Shown: positions 29,501-39,263 of the stretch, in pieces
Layout: each line of letters starts with the position of its first letter
Position numbering within the stretch: position 1 is the stretch's first letter
From: Caenorhabditis remanei
Taxonomy: Eukaryota > Nematoda > Chromadorea > Rhabditida > Rhabditidae
Length of the DNA: 64,000 nt
Reading direction: 5' to 3'
NCBI RefSeq assembly: GCF_010183535.1
Contig: NC_071332.1
Coordinates: forward strand, 19,530,001-19,594,000
Program-made: the position numbers and the translations under genes
The notes under the pieces: model-generated
What the model saw: the letters and a program-made list of their open reading frames with translations, nothing else
Told to the model about the DNA's origin: nothing
Databases searched by the model: none

Positions 29501-32166
29501 GAATGAACCGAGGGCAGTCGGATCAATATTCTAATAACGTGCAGCGCACAGGTTTTACACAGAACAATGCATTCGTACCACAACAGTACTCAAGATTCAA
29601 CAGATATACTCCGAACAGTCAATCGAATAGTTATCAAACTAATTCGGGAGCTGAGTCGAGTAGCAATCAATGCACATCAACCACTGGACAACAACAAAAT
29701 TTCAGCACAAGCACTGATTTCACTAATCAATATGCGCAGAAGACTGATCAACAGAATCAAGGGCCGAAAGGTTATGTGTACAATGAGAAAAGTCCGGAAT
29801 GTTGGAAGAATTTAGTCCACAGTTCAGATTCTGCTAATAACGCGTCGAGTAGTGCGTTGGGGTTTCACAAATGCAGTGAATGCAATCTGACTGGTTGTCA
29901 TGCACCTACTTGTTCGAGAGCGCCTGGGTCAAATACATCAAAAGTGAAAATGAATTCAACTATTGTTTGTTTCAGATGCGATCAGCAAGGACATATCGCT
30001 TCGAAGTGTCCGACACGGAATGCTGTGATACAAGAAGTTAGAGTGGCTCCGGAAATTCAGTGGACAGTGGAAGATCAGAAGTTCAAAATGAAGTCTGATA
30101 CAAAATGTTCAAGTGGTAAGGAATCAGAAAGAGAACTGATTAATCACGAAATGGAAACGAAAGATCTGTGTGAAAGGCAGAGTGTTGCTGCTAGGGTTTT
30201 CAAGAAATATATGGTTATTGGTGTGGACAGAGTGCCAATTAAAAGCATCAATTCCATAGAATTTTCTGTTATGAGTTCCGATGAGATGTTGCGTAGTGGG
30301 GATACAAAGGATGATGGACTTCAGACCTCCTGCACAAAACACGCGCATACAAAGGACAATAATGTTGGTGTGAACGGGGAGTTCACAGAAGCCAATAGTC
30401 AGAAAAACGGAAATTGTGATGAAGAGCAGAAATCTGAAAGGGATCAGAGATTATGTAGTATTTCATTGACGAAAACCAAGAAGCGAAGTGTCCAACAGAA
30501 GAAAGTTTCTGATGTGATTTCAAGTTTTGGAGATCTGAAGAGAGATCAGAATGAACAAAGTGTTCAGAAAAGCATTGTGAAGTGTGATTCGATACAGTCT
30601 TACATGTCTTCAGAAGATGGAGATGGAGAGAAAAAGAGGAATACAGTGGACCAGAAAGCTGTCGACAATGTTATGTGTCAAGGTCCCCCACTGAATTCCA
30701 TAGAAGATTCTTCAAGTCTCAATCAAAATGATAATGTGGATGCTAGCGAAGTAACGGATATTGTGAAGATAAACACATCAAAATCAAAGTTTCTCAATCA
30801 AAAGTGCCTCACAAAGCCTGGACTACAAAAAACGGGAGATGACACCTGCGGTGTTGATTTTCCAAAGAAAACCAAACGGCGTAACAAGGAGGAAACCCGT
30901 CCGAGAACGGATCCACCAGTTTCTTCGCCAGAAACATCAGATTATGACTATAATTCTGTGTTTTGTTTTGATTCGGATCTATGGTTGAGTGATACCTCAC
31001 CGGGATCAATGGATTCTGATAATGACAATCAACTCGATTCCTATCAAGCATGGAAGAAGTCTGTTCCAAAGATGTTTAAATCGCAAGTGGTGCCTCGTCC
31101 TCTGAAGAATCCACCAGTTTGTACAAATCAATCGACTTGGAGTGACACCCAATTCGAACCTGCCAAGGAGTCACCTCGTCCACTCAAGGATCCACCGGAT
31201 TCATGGATGGAGGATGTCAAGTGGAGACGCATGCAGCAGGAGTATCGACCTCGAAAGGACCCGCCGAGCCCATATTGTCAACATGGCCATAGAAACCTGC
31301 TCGGATGTCTTCAGTATACGCAGTTCTTGCCGACTCCGATGTCTACGGTCAGCAGCTAGATTCTCGTTACCACCGGAGTTTACTAATACTATTCTTTTTA
31401 TCTTATTTTATAGTTACTTTTAGTATATTGTTCTATTCCCCCCTGTCCACCGACGATACTACCCCCCACGTCCTTATCATTTTCTATAACTCTTTATCTA
31501 CTTTTTATCATTTTCTATATCTCTATAGTGTTTTAATTTAAACCCAAAAAGCTCCATATTTTGTATCTCCTAGTATCTTCACAAATGTTCCGTGTCATTC
31601 ATTAAAGCCACGGGAGAAGGGACTCGAAAGGACCCCGAGATGTCCGGTTTCTACCGGTTTTTATCTCTAAAAAGTCCATAAAGTCATCTCAAGTTTCAGA
31701 CTTGCCTTCATAACTCGCGGGCTCGATGCAGTTGCGCTCTAGCGCATTGTATCTATTCTCCGGCGCGAACATGTAAAAGTGAAGGGAAAAGGAGAATTGT
31801 AATCATTCTTGAGCTTGGGGTCACCTAGAGTTAGGTGATTTTTACCCGTTTCAGTCAAGTTTCGCCCGTTTATAGTTTTTGGGTGGTTTTTGTCACCTTT
31901 TTTCTATTGTTTTAATTAGCTTTTGTTTGTCTTTCTAGCTTAGGGTAGCTGTTAGACTCATTATTACTTTCTCGCTCTTTTGTAATCGATTATCGAGAAG
32001 ATAATCGATTGATTGTTACTAGAATAAATTCGTAACTATCTAGACAATTGTGTTTTATTGATTTCTCGTCTTTCCGCTTATTGTCTGTTTACCAGAAGCT
32101 AGCGCGACACCGTTGTCACGTCTAACTTTCTGACTAAACCGGTACGAATTCTGCACCGGTGCCCAT
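26555..32166 (-). CDS. Tiny single-pass membrane protein with a retrotransposon in its intron
   Basis: Exon 1 is 32146-32166 (MGTGAEF) and exon 2 is 26555-26671 (38 residues: NSWTSHIHILFLSVFLHMVY helix, then YSGIVEAAQEWYHFQTD), total 45 residues, phase 0 junction, GTACCG donor and TTTCAG acceptor. A minus-strand AATAAA lies about 75 bases past the stop. The intron holds the whole LTR element 26721-32135; without it and one AAAC duplication the intron would be 55 bases, the usual size here. The helix resembles the last exon of the gene at 34615-36276 (MIALSCVFSYLYVMSG) only loosely. Exon 1 is short and its donor is weak, so the first exon is the less certain part. Confidence 0.5.
26721..27215 (+). 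repeat. 5' LTR
   Basis: 495 bp, begins TGTCCGGTTTCTACCGG and ends TAACTTTCTGACT. It contains an internal ATAATCGATTGATTG/AATCGATTATCG pair. Matches the 3' LTR base for base as compared by eye. Confidence 0.95.
27216..27230 (+). promoter_or_regulatory. Candidate tRNA primer binding site
   Basis: TGGGGGCCGAACGCC starts at the base after the LTR; TGG is the complement of a tRNA CCA end. The primer tRNA was not identified. Confidence 0.55.
27290..27490 (+). repeat. Four-copy leader repeat in the retrotransposon
   Basis: CTTAAACGTGATCCGGAAAG recurs four times with spacing of about 50-65 bases (first copies vary by a base or two), between the primer site and the gag frame. Confidence 0.85.
27949..31359 (+). 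CDS. Gag-like polyprotein of LTR retrotransposon
   Basis: Frame open from 27886; the start is placed at 27949 (MADIEEEE) after an AG acceptor at 27922, giving about 1136 residues. Order: N-terminal charged repeats (EEANRLAEEGRIRQ, twice), a long coiled coil to about residue 280, a retrotransposon Gag capsid-type region about 350-530 (ALPDPPVFSAG ... VEATMFDEEW), a Gln/Asn/Ser-rich stretch, then two zinc knuckles: a degenerate CSECNLTGCHAPTC and a canonical CX2CX4HX4C (CFRCDQQGHIASKC). After the knuckles comes an extra tail of about 440 residues with four RPxxxPP motifs near the end. No polymerase domain. Acts in cytoplasmic particle assembly by family. Confidence 0.9.
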   Translation: MADIEEEEANRLAEEGRIRQEEANRLAEEERIRRENELLAEEPMEEGDEEKRGQEVRLAEIEKIINETCIDIKNQTKFSTKQCRVLLSPLIGKILEVEEEFRGKKKESEFWEKMNVKLNETVLSLQNELETKSQQQPPTSLEEPTATSLLSGQSTQGNERRMKMVSLLEANEIHTEAELNKLFEKYEQLEYELSVKVEYLQRSQRQTDSFRSELCRLKVKCDQQQQKLLAEEEKVKKISEELKEKYSNLRANSSTRVGECNQQTGERKESTRYYNAETSEIIDTIPLQESLDSGRNWNQRIVEQNAQRNIIVHNEHGMSNMNAQWRMAQALPDPPVFSAGKNSVTAETFERAFYMKYRFFDIEAQKNFLETRFLSGNALTVYKGLPEADKNSVSRILDAIKRRLSQSEPEESRRAKSKFQALKLHKEQTVQDFCLIMDEVVRIGYKGVPEYQISSMKTTKLLDEMREHTVFEVLLQILGSQLRNCPVEEQYELCRVEATMFDEEWRSGKRKEAKNEMRMNRGQSDQYSNNVQRTGFTQNNAFVPQQYSRFNRYTPNSQSNSYQTNSGAESSSNQCTSTTGQQQNFSTSTDFTNQYAQKTDQQNQGPKGYVYNEKSPECWKNLVHSSDSANNASSSALGFHKCSECNLTGCHAPTCSRAPGSNTSKVKMNSTIVCFRCDQQGHIASKCPTRNAVIQEVRVAPEIQWTVEDQKFKMKSDTKCSSGKESERELINHEMETKDLCERQSVAARVFKKYMVIGVDRVPIKSINSIEFSVMSSDEMLRSGDTKDDGLQTSCTKHAHTKDNNVGVNGEFTEANSQKNGNCDEEQKSERDQRLCSISLTKTKKRSVQQKKVSDVISSFGDLKRDQNEQSVQKSIVKCDSIQSYMSSEDGDGEKKRNTVDQKAVDNVMCQGPPLNSIEDSSSLNQNDNVDASEVTDIVKINTSKSKFLNQKCLTKPGLQKTGDDTCGVDFPKKTKRRNKEETRPRTDPPVSSPETSDYDYNSVFCFDSDLWLSDTSPGSMDSDNDNQLDSYQAWKKSVPKMFKSQVVPRPLKNPPVCTNQSTWSDTQFEPAKESPRPLKDPPDSWMEDVKWRRMQQEYRPRKDPPSPYCQHGHRNLLGCLQYTQFLPTPMSTVSS
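31360..31640 (+). other. Retrotransposon 3' untranslated region with weak polypurine tract
   Basis: The purine run GGGAGAAGGGA at 31612-31622 lies 18 bases before the 3' LTR. Otherwise T-rich sequence. Confidence 0.5.
31641..32135 (+). repeat. 3' LTR
   Basis: 495 bp, same sequence as the 5' LTR, followed by the target duplicate AAAC at 32136-32139. Confidence 0.95.
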
Positions 32167-32744
32167 GTTTATCGATAGAAATCAGTTTTGACACATTTTC
32201 AGTTCTAAAATGTCCCGGTTTCGAAACGTCCCAGTAGACGAAAATAGTGATTCTGAAAGCTGAAGACGTGAGGATTCTGAATCTGTTTTCAGAATTTTTC
32301 TAAGTTTGATTTTAGCAGGGTTACAAGATGATTTAGTTAAAAAAAATGACGCAAAATTTCGAAAATTTTGACCCTGGGCTTTTTTACATGGCAGGGACCC
32401 TCCTAAACCCAATTTTTTTGTTCACAATTTACATGGCTAGAAAGCTGAAGACGTGAGAATTCTGAATCTGTGTTCAGAATTTTTCTAGGAAGAGTTTTAG
32501 CTGGGATACACGATGTTTTAGCTCGAAAAAGACAAATTTTCAGAAATTTCGACCCTGGGACCTTTACGCCGAGCTGAAATTCCCAGAAACTAAATTTTTG
32601 TGCATTATTAACATGGCTAAAAAGCTGAAAACGTGAGGATTCTGAATCTGTGTTCAGAATTTTTCTAGGATGAGGTTGAGCAAAGTTACAACGGTTTCAA
32701 TTTCAAATTTCCCAATTTTTGACACATTTTTTGCTTAAATGTCT

Positions 32745-33335
32745 TGTATGGCGAGCCTGCTACAGCGGCGGGAGTCTACCTCACGGTAGGTCCGCTAGCT
32801 GTGATGTAAGAAATCATTAAACTCTTCATCAGTTTGGTTCATTTGTACAAAGTGGGTTTGTGCAGATGGGTCGAGTTCAGGGAACCCCAGGGTCTATGTG
32901 TTCATCACTACTATGCTGGTCAGTAGCTGCTTTGATGGTTTCGGACCCTGGGTATTTACCATCCCCCTCCCTTATATGAACAATGATTATTATCAGATCA
33001 GGATTCCTCCAACTATGTCATAGTCGTCGGGTGTTGGCACACCACTGACTATGACGGAGTTTCCCGCCAGGAGCCTCACGGCCTTCAACTCTTCCTTTTG
33101 GGCTTGCACCCTCCAGGTCAAGTCGGCATCCAAGCGGTCCGCGCGTGTGTTTCTTCAGGCCAGAGCTCTATTTCAGATCTAGAGACAGGGACCCTCCGAG
33201 ACACGTTGCCAGATCAGAATGCGGTGGTTGGGCATCCATACTTCCGGGTCGCTACCCAACTCCTCCCTACCGCCCAAACGGAGAGCACCGGAATGATACT
33301 CTCCCCCAATAGAATCCTCAAAATCCATTTTAGAA
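32745..33335. other. GC-richer insertion of unknown nature
   Basis: Interrupts the fold-back repeat family with unrelated, GC-richer sequence (starting about TGGCGAGCCTGCTACAGCGG). It contains a small hairpin (CATAGTCGTCGGGTGT paired with ACACCACTGACTATG, 33020-33057). An 84-codon plus-strand frame at 33098-33352 is open but unrecognised. Possibly a fragment of a mobile element or structured RNA gene. Confidence 0.35.
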
Positions 33336-34209
33336 GAATTTCCAGAATTTGACAACTCATCCGATCGAACCGCTTGTTTTCGCTGCTTTTTCTGAAAAAA
33401 AAAAGACTGATTTTGAAATTTTTTCGATTTTACAACGAGCAGGGACCCCTGAATCTAAAATTTTTGTATAAAATTAACATGGCTAAGAAGCTGAAGACGT
33501 GAGAATTTTGAATCTATATTCAGAATTTTTCTGGAATCAGATTTAACTGAGTTACACCATGTTTTAGCTCGAAAAAAGACAAATTTTCAGAAATTTCGAG
33601 AATATAACATTTAAACCGAGCAGGGACCCCTTGAATTCAATTTTTTTTTGTATAAAATTTACATGACTATAAAGCTGAAGACGTGAGAATTCTGAATCTG
33701 TATTCAAAATTTTTCTAGATTAAGTTTGAGCCGAGTTACAAGGCTTTCAATTTCAAATTTCCCAATTCTTGATACATTTTTAGACTTAAATGCTTTGTAA
33801 CTCCGCTCAAACTCCTCCTAGAAAAATTCTGAATACAGATTCAGAATTCTGACATATTCATCTTCTTAGCTGTGTAAAGATTGTACATTTAGCTCGAAAA
33901 TTGACAAAACTTGAAGAAATTTCGAGTATCGAACATTTAAACAAAGCGGGATCCCCTGAATGCAGAATTTTTGTATAAATTTACATGACTATAAAGCTGA
34001 AGACGTGAGAATTCTGAATCTGTATTCAGAATTTTTCTAGATTAAGTTTGAGCCGAGTTACAAGGATTTCAATTTCAAATTTCCCAATTTTTGGCACAGG
34101 TTTTTAGGTAAAATGCGTTGCAACTCTGCTCAAACTTGTCCTAAAAAATTTTCGAATACAGATTCAGAATCCTCACGTCTTCAGCTTTCAGAATCAGCAT
34201 TTCTATTCA

Positions 34210-34506
34210 CAGATTTATATTTCAGAACCCACCAGCGTCTCCATTCTTTTCTTGACCTTCAGATCGGCTCTTTGAAACTTTAAAATCTTGAAATGACCGC
34301 CGAGGCCACGTGTCAAAATAAAACGGGCGGCCAAAAAAATTTTTTGTCTAAAAAACTATTTTTCCACGTGACCCCGCCCCTTTTTCTAGAAATTTCTTCG
34401 CCCGTTACGTGTTGCCACGTGGTCAGAAAATCAATAAACAATTTTAAATACAAAAAAATATTATTTCAATTGGAAACATCGAGAAAGGGAAGACTTGTAT
34501 TGGAGG
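34210..34506 (+). other. Possible 5' non-coding exon of the gene at 34615
   Basis: Bounded by ATATTTCAG upstream (about 34226) and by GGAG then GTAAGTTG at 34507. The following intron would end at TTTCAG just before the ATG at 34615, as in the paralogue at 25768. A short frame inside (from 34293) is probably not translated as the main product. Confidence 0.35.
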
Positions 34507-34614
34507 TAAGTTGTTGGGACGTTTCGCAATTGGGACACTTGGAAACCGAGACATTTTGAAACTATAGGGACGTTTCGCAACTATCCCATTCTAAAACTGG
34601 GACGTTTCAGAACC

Positions 34615-36276
34615 ATGCCAATCTACGACATGACAACCGGGAAGCAAATCGATATCGATGGCGGCCCCGAAACGTACACGGTTATGGAATATAATAAAGA
34701 AACTGGAGAAATTGAATATTCTGTGAAGGAAGCTCCAAAAACTATTTCAAAAAATTCGTTAGAAAATATCTTGAAGTGGGCGGAGGCTGAGGAGAAACGG
34801 AAGAAGAAGTTGGCGAAGGTGAGTTGGGACACTTTAGAACTGTGCTGCTTGAGAACCAGGACGTTTTGAAACTGATATTTTATATGATCGAGAAGCTGAA
34901 GACGTGAGGATTCTGAATCTGTATTCAAAATTTTTCTAGGATAGATTTAAGCACAGTTACAAAGCGTTGAAGCTGAAAAATGTGTCGAAAATTGGGAAAT
35001 TTGAGATTTAAACCCTTGTAACTTCGCTCAAACTTATCCTAGAAAATTTCTGAAAACAGATTCAGAATCCTCACGTCTTCAGCTTTTTATTATATAAAAT
35101 TTCATAAGGAATTTCAGAATTATGCCTTATGCCAAAAACATGAAATTTTTTCAGAAAAGCGAGCAGCCAGATGATGAGTCGTCGTCGTCGTCAGATTCGG
35201 ATTCTGAATCTGAATCTGAATCAGAGGATTCAGAAGACACCGAAGAAGATTCTGAAGGTTCTGACGACGATTCTGAAGGATCTGGGGATTCAGAATCCGA
35301 GGATTCAGAATACACGTACGACTCTCAATCCGGAATTCTCACCAAACACGGCGTTTCTGAAATTATTACTGGAGAAATTGAGAATTCTGAAGGCTTCAAT
35401 CTTGAAGACGTCAAAAAAGTATTCGACGCAAAAGCCAAGGAAATGAAGGAGAAGGTAAGTGCGCTCCATTGATAAGTGCGTCCAGTTCGGTAGAGCGCAC
35501 TTACTGAGCATTTTAACTAAAAAATGTGTCGAAAATTGAGAAATTTGATATTGAAACCCTTGTAACTTCGCTCAATCTTATCCTAGAAAATTTTTAAATA
35601 ATGCATCTGAAAGCTGAAGACGTGAGGATTCTGAATCTGTATTCAGATTTTTTTCAGAATAGATTTGAGCAGAGTTATGAAGCCTTTTGTTGGAAAAATG
35701 TATCAAAAACTGGAAAATTTGGAATTGAAACCCTTGTAACTTCGCTCAAACTCATCCTAGAAACATTCTGAATGCAGATTCAAAATCCTCACGTCTTCAG
35801 CTTTTCAGCTATGTAAATTTTGTACAAAAAAATTTTGGATTTAGGGGGACCCTGCCTTGTAGAAAGGTTTTAGGCTCGAAATTTCCTGAAAATTTGTCAT
35901 TTTTTGAACTAAAACAGCTTGTAACTCAGCAAAATTTGGTCCTAGAAAAATTCTGAGTACAGATTCAAAATCTTCACGTCTTCAGCTTTCTAACCGTGCA
36001 AATTTTGTACAAAAGTATTAGATTCAGCGAATCTCAGCTCGGTTTAAAGATGCAATCCTAAAATTCCATTGATAAGTGCGTGGTTCAACAGAGCGCAATT
36101 ACTGAGTATATCGATTTTTTTTTTAATTTCAGAGATCATCAATGAATTCCAACATTTTCACTTGGCAATTCCAGTTGAAGATGATCGCTTTGAGTTGTGT
36201 CTTCTCCTACTTGTACGTCATGTCTGGACCACGTATTGTCAGTTATTTTTATCCGGAAACCAATGGGAAAAAGTGA
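34615..36276 (+). CDS. Acidic protein with C-terminal membrane helix, function unknown
   Basis: Exons 34615-34818, 35155-35454 and 36133-36276, all phase 0 with GT-AG, give 215 residues; TGA 36274-36276, AATAAA near 36294. Residues 1-68 (MPIYDMTTGKQIDI ... EKRKKKLAK) resemble the protein at 25768. Residues 69-120 are a Ser/Asp/Glu run (SSSSSDSDSESESESEDSE) and then a mixed charged region to 168. The last exon gives a hydrophobic segment (IALSCVFSYLYVMSG) and short tail YFYPETNGKK, so a tail-anchored membrane protein is plausible. Introns contain the GCTGAAGACGTGAG fold-back units. No known family recognised. Confidence 0.65.
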
Positions 36277-36600
36277 ACAAAAGTGTTGTTTTATTGAATA
36301 AAAATGGTTCATTTTATGGGGGTTTTTATACGATTAGAAAGCTGAAGACGTGAGGATTCTGAATCTGCATACAGAATTTTTCTAGGATAAGTTTAAGTGG
36401 AGTTGCAAAGCGTTTTAGCTGAAAAATGCGTCAAAAATTGGGAAACTTGAAATTGAAACCCTTGTAACTTCGCTCAAAATTATCGTAGAAAAATTTTGAA
36501 TACAGATTCAGAATCCTCACGTCTTCAGCTTTTTAGTCATGTAAAACAAAGAATAGTAGGACGTTTCGAAACTAGAACATTTCAAATTTTTAAAATAAAA
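36277..36600. other. Convergent 3' ends and one fold-back unit
   Basis: Holds the polyadenylation region of the gene at 34615 and a GCTGAAGACGTGAG unit at about 36337-36527. Nothing else seen. Confidence 0.5.
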
Positions 36601-38602
36601 TCAATTCTTTATCGACACCTTCTTACAAATATACGCTCTCATCACCGTATTACATGCCAAATTATTCCAATTCTCATACCAACTATCGTGCGAGACATCT
36701 GGCGCCGTCTGCACACACAACTCCTTTCCCGGATTATCCGGTTGCTTGGGTGCCCAATTGATATAGTCCGTCGGGGGTACCGTCCGTCCATACCCAATCT
36801 TTTCCGTTTTCCTGATGCATACCGATCCATGCCAAATTCTCGTATTTCGACTCCTTGATACCACACGACGCGATGTCTGGAATCGGCGGGAGACTAGAAT
36901 TTTAGTGGATGGACGACTCACTATTCACAAAAGTGTTCTCTGTCAACGAGTGAATCGATGTCAAGTGCGCTCCAAGGAGAACGCAAGCCGACTCGGCGTC
37001 ATTAAACTTCGCACCGTGGTAGACTTTATAGCAGAAGTCGGTTGGCGCGAAGTAGGTCCATCCCTGGTCGCAGGATGAGACACAGGCTGTGACGGGGCAT
37101 GGAGTAAGGGTAGGGCAGGTTGTGGCTGGAATTATAGAAGTTATAGAGGAGATAGTCTCCCAACAACTACCAATCTTAAAATTGGTGTATCTCAAAATCT
37201 GAAAGCTCTATCAAAAAATTGTCAACTACAAAAGTAATCAGCACTAAATTTTCTACAATTTAGTACTTGATCATTTTTCTATGCGGTGTTTCCCCAGGAA
37301 GATATGTCATGGTAAGCAGCACCACCTACCGAGGACCCTTTACCAACATCTAGCTACCTATCTTAAAACCGCTGTATCTCAATACCTAGGAGCCCTATCA
37401 AAAAATTGTCAACTACAAAAGCAATAAGCATAAAATTGTCTACATTTTATTAATTAACAACTTTTTAGTACGTCGTCACCCCAAGAAGATATACCATGGT
37501 GATGATGCACTACCCATTACTTCTCAAGGAGCGGCCAACCGACCTATCTTCAAAGCGCTATAACTCCCGAGCGATTGCTGGCACAAAAAGTGGTCAACAA
37601 CAAAAATGACTATTTTGAATTTGTTTACGCAGTCATAACCCATTCAAACCAAATTTGGGAAATTTTGACTCCGCTAGCGCTCCCCCTCTCCCCGCTGCCT
37701 ATGTATCTTCAAAACGTTCCATCTCCACACCTAGCAGCGATATTGAAAAGTTGTCAACTACAAAAATGATCAGCGTAAAATTTGCTACATTTTACTAGTT
37801 GACAGCGTTTTTGTAGAACGCGACTCTTGGGAGTTATGGCACAAGGGACACCATCACTTCCCTTGGAAATGATGCTCTCTACACTTCTACAAACCATAAC
37901 TTTGCAGGAAAAGCTTCAATAAAAAAGTGACCAATTACAAAAATGATCAGCGTGAAATTTGCTCCATTTTATTAATTAACCACATTCCTCTACACCGCCT
38001 CCCCAGTGACTTACGTGCCGGTGTAGTAATTGGTGGACATGTCGCCGTCACAATAACCGGTGTGACACAAACATATGGGCGGTACGAAGTGCATCCGATG
38101 GCCGACCACTTGCCGTCTCCCTTGTCTTGAATTGCACAATCGGAGCCCGATTGGGGCTCGCCGAGCTGCCAGTTCTGATAGTTCCACGTCACCGCGGGAT
38201 CCGTCCATTTCCAGGTGCCAGACGTCTCCAAGTCGTTGGCGCCAATCCAGTAATCAGAGTAATTGGATTTTTTGAATGAATTCGCCGCATTTGATTGGAT
38301 GAGAGCGTTTTCTTGTCCATTTTGAACGGAGGCGAGGTGACCGCCGAGCAGGTTACATTGCTCTTCGGCAAACTCGAATTGCGCCGGCGCCGTGAAGTAT
38401 TGGTAGCATCTGGAGAAGGGTACGGTAGCTTTGTGTCATAGTTACAGTACCCTGGACACTGTAGCTACAGTACCCCGTCTAGGCTCAGACAACACAACAC
38501 TTACCTCCCAAACTGCGCACTATAAACTCCTCCTGTGTTGCATTTTTGTGCAACAACACCTGAACCAATCGATAATAGTAAAATGTAGATCACAACGTTC
38601 AT
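36601..38602 (-). pseudogene. Two-domain C-type lectin gene with a +1 frameshift in the second domain
   Basis: Exons 38505-38602 (signal peptide MNVVIYILLLSIGSGVVAQK), 38015-38409 (first C-type lectin domain, FGRCYQYFTAPAQF to SYRPYVC), 36922-37125 and 36601-36876 (Pro/Thr linker and second domain, SSCDQGWTYFAPTDFC onward). Exon lengths 98, 395 and 204 match the paralogue at 39264-41877 in phase. The last exon has one extra base in a G run (36773-36777), so the frame shifts after WVWTDGT and stops at 36734-36736; the other frame continues correctly (DYINWAPKQPDNPGKE to the end). Product would lack the second sugar-binding loop. Could be a true pseudogene or an assembly error in the G run. Family resembles C. 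elegans CLEC-48/49/50. Confidence 0.75.
37740..38440. repeat. Near-identical duplicated tract, copy 1 (partner 39911-40610)
   Basis: Covers exon 2 of the lectin gene, the start of the next intron and part of the preceding one. Only a handful of substitutions separate the copies, including in intron sequence. Confidence 0.85.
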
Positions 38603-39100
38603 CTCTCTGAACCCAACAACTCTTAGAATCAAAAATGTCAAAAAAAAAATGTGGGCGGAGTCTAAGTGTTCGATAAGACAAGACAAGAGTTCAATTGACC
38701 AGGGTACACAGAACAAAATGACAAAGAGAGACACCGTATAGAAAAATGATCAACTATTAATTTGTAGAGAATTTTATGCTGATTATCTTAGTAGTCAACA
38801 ATTTTTTGATAGGACTGCGAGGTTTTGAGATATAAGGCTTAAAAGATCTTGCAACTTCAACATTGTATATCTCCCCGGGCAAGCGCCGTGCAAAAAAGTG
38901 ATTCACTACTAAAATATAGGAAATTTCATGGTGATTATTTTTGTAGTTGACTACTTTTTTGTGCGGGCCCTCAGTAAAAAGTTATCCGTTTTTTATTGAA
39001 AGTCTCTCTTCGAGTGGAGGTATGTCTCTGCGTCTCCATCAGTCGCCACCTTCTTTTTCCCCAATCACATCTTGCGCCTCTTTACCCCTTCCCGACGTGT
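38603..39100. other. Intergenic with fold-back words and GAGACGCAG word
   Basis: 38760-38960 carries GTAGTTGACTACTTTTTTG-type words in both orientations. CTGCGTCTC is at 39028-39036, about 65 bases before the tRNA gene. Confidence 0.5.
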
Positions 39101-39172
39101 GGGGGTATAGCTCAGTGGCAGAGCATTCGACTGCAGATCGAGAGGTCCCTGGTTCAACTCCGGGTGCCCCCT
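39101..39172 (+). tRNA. tRNA-Cys (anticodon GCA)
   Basis: 72 bases fold as a full cloverleaf: acceptor GGGGGTA (39101-39107) with TGCCCCC (39165-39171, one G-T pair), D arm GCTCAGTGGCAGAGC, anticodon loop CTGCAGA, and T arm GGTTCAACTCC matching the B box. Discriminator base T. A T-rich run follows about 8 bases after the end, suiting RNA polymerase III termination. No intron. It lies between two lectin genes on the opposite strand. Confidence 0.95.
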
Positions 39173-39263
39173 AAATGATTTTTATTTTTTTGTTTTTTTT
39201 TAATGTTTTGTTTTTGTTTTTTTTTCCAAGATTATTACAATATTTATTTCAATTAAAACACTT

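Larger units (their letters stand above)
26721..32135 (+). mobile_element. 5415-bp gag-only LTR retrotransposon
   Basis: Two 495-bp LTRs (26721-27215, 31641-32135), identical as far as read by eye, are flanked by the 4-bp duplication AAAC (26717-26720, 32136-32139). A primer binding site candidate begins TGGGGGCCGAACGCC at 27216. One long Gag-type frame fills the interior; protease, reverse transcriptase, RNase H and integrase are all absent. It must borrow enzymes from another element. Identical LTRs mean a recent insertion. Confidence 0.9.
32250..36530. repeat. Family of about 200-bp fold-back units with GCTGAAGACGTGAG ends
   Basis: The core GCTGAAGACGTGAGGATTC plus TGAATCTGTATTCAGAATTT recurs directly near 32258, 32441, 32620, 33487, 33672, 33992, 34892, 35611 and 36339, and inverted near 33810, 34159, 35045, 35770, 35955 and 36495. 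Direct and inverted copies pair into units at about 33664-33872, 33986-34192, 34888-35085, 35602-35806 and 36337-36527, with inner words AACTTCGCTCAAACTTATCC also inverted. Confidence 0.8.

Noticed and set aside
27936..31069. Minus-strand frames across the gag gene
   Set aside because: Shadows of the long plus-strand frame; rich in Ser/Phe as expected from reversed Glu/Lys codons.
33020..33057. tRNA-like or riboswitch-like hairpin
   Set aside because: Single stem only; no cloverleaf or box elements.
36069..36353. 94-codon plus-strand frame
   Set aside because: Wrong frame over the true last exon 36133-36276.
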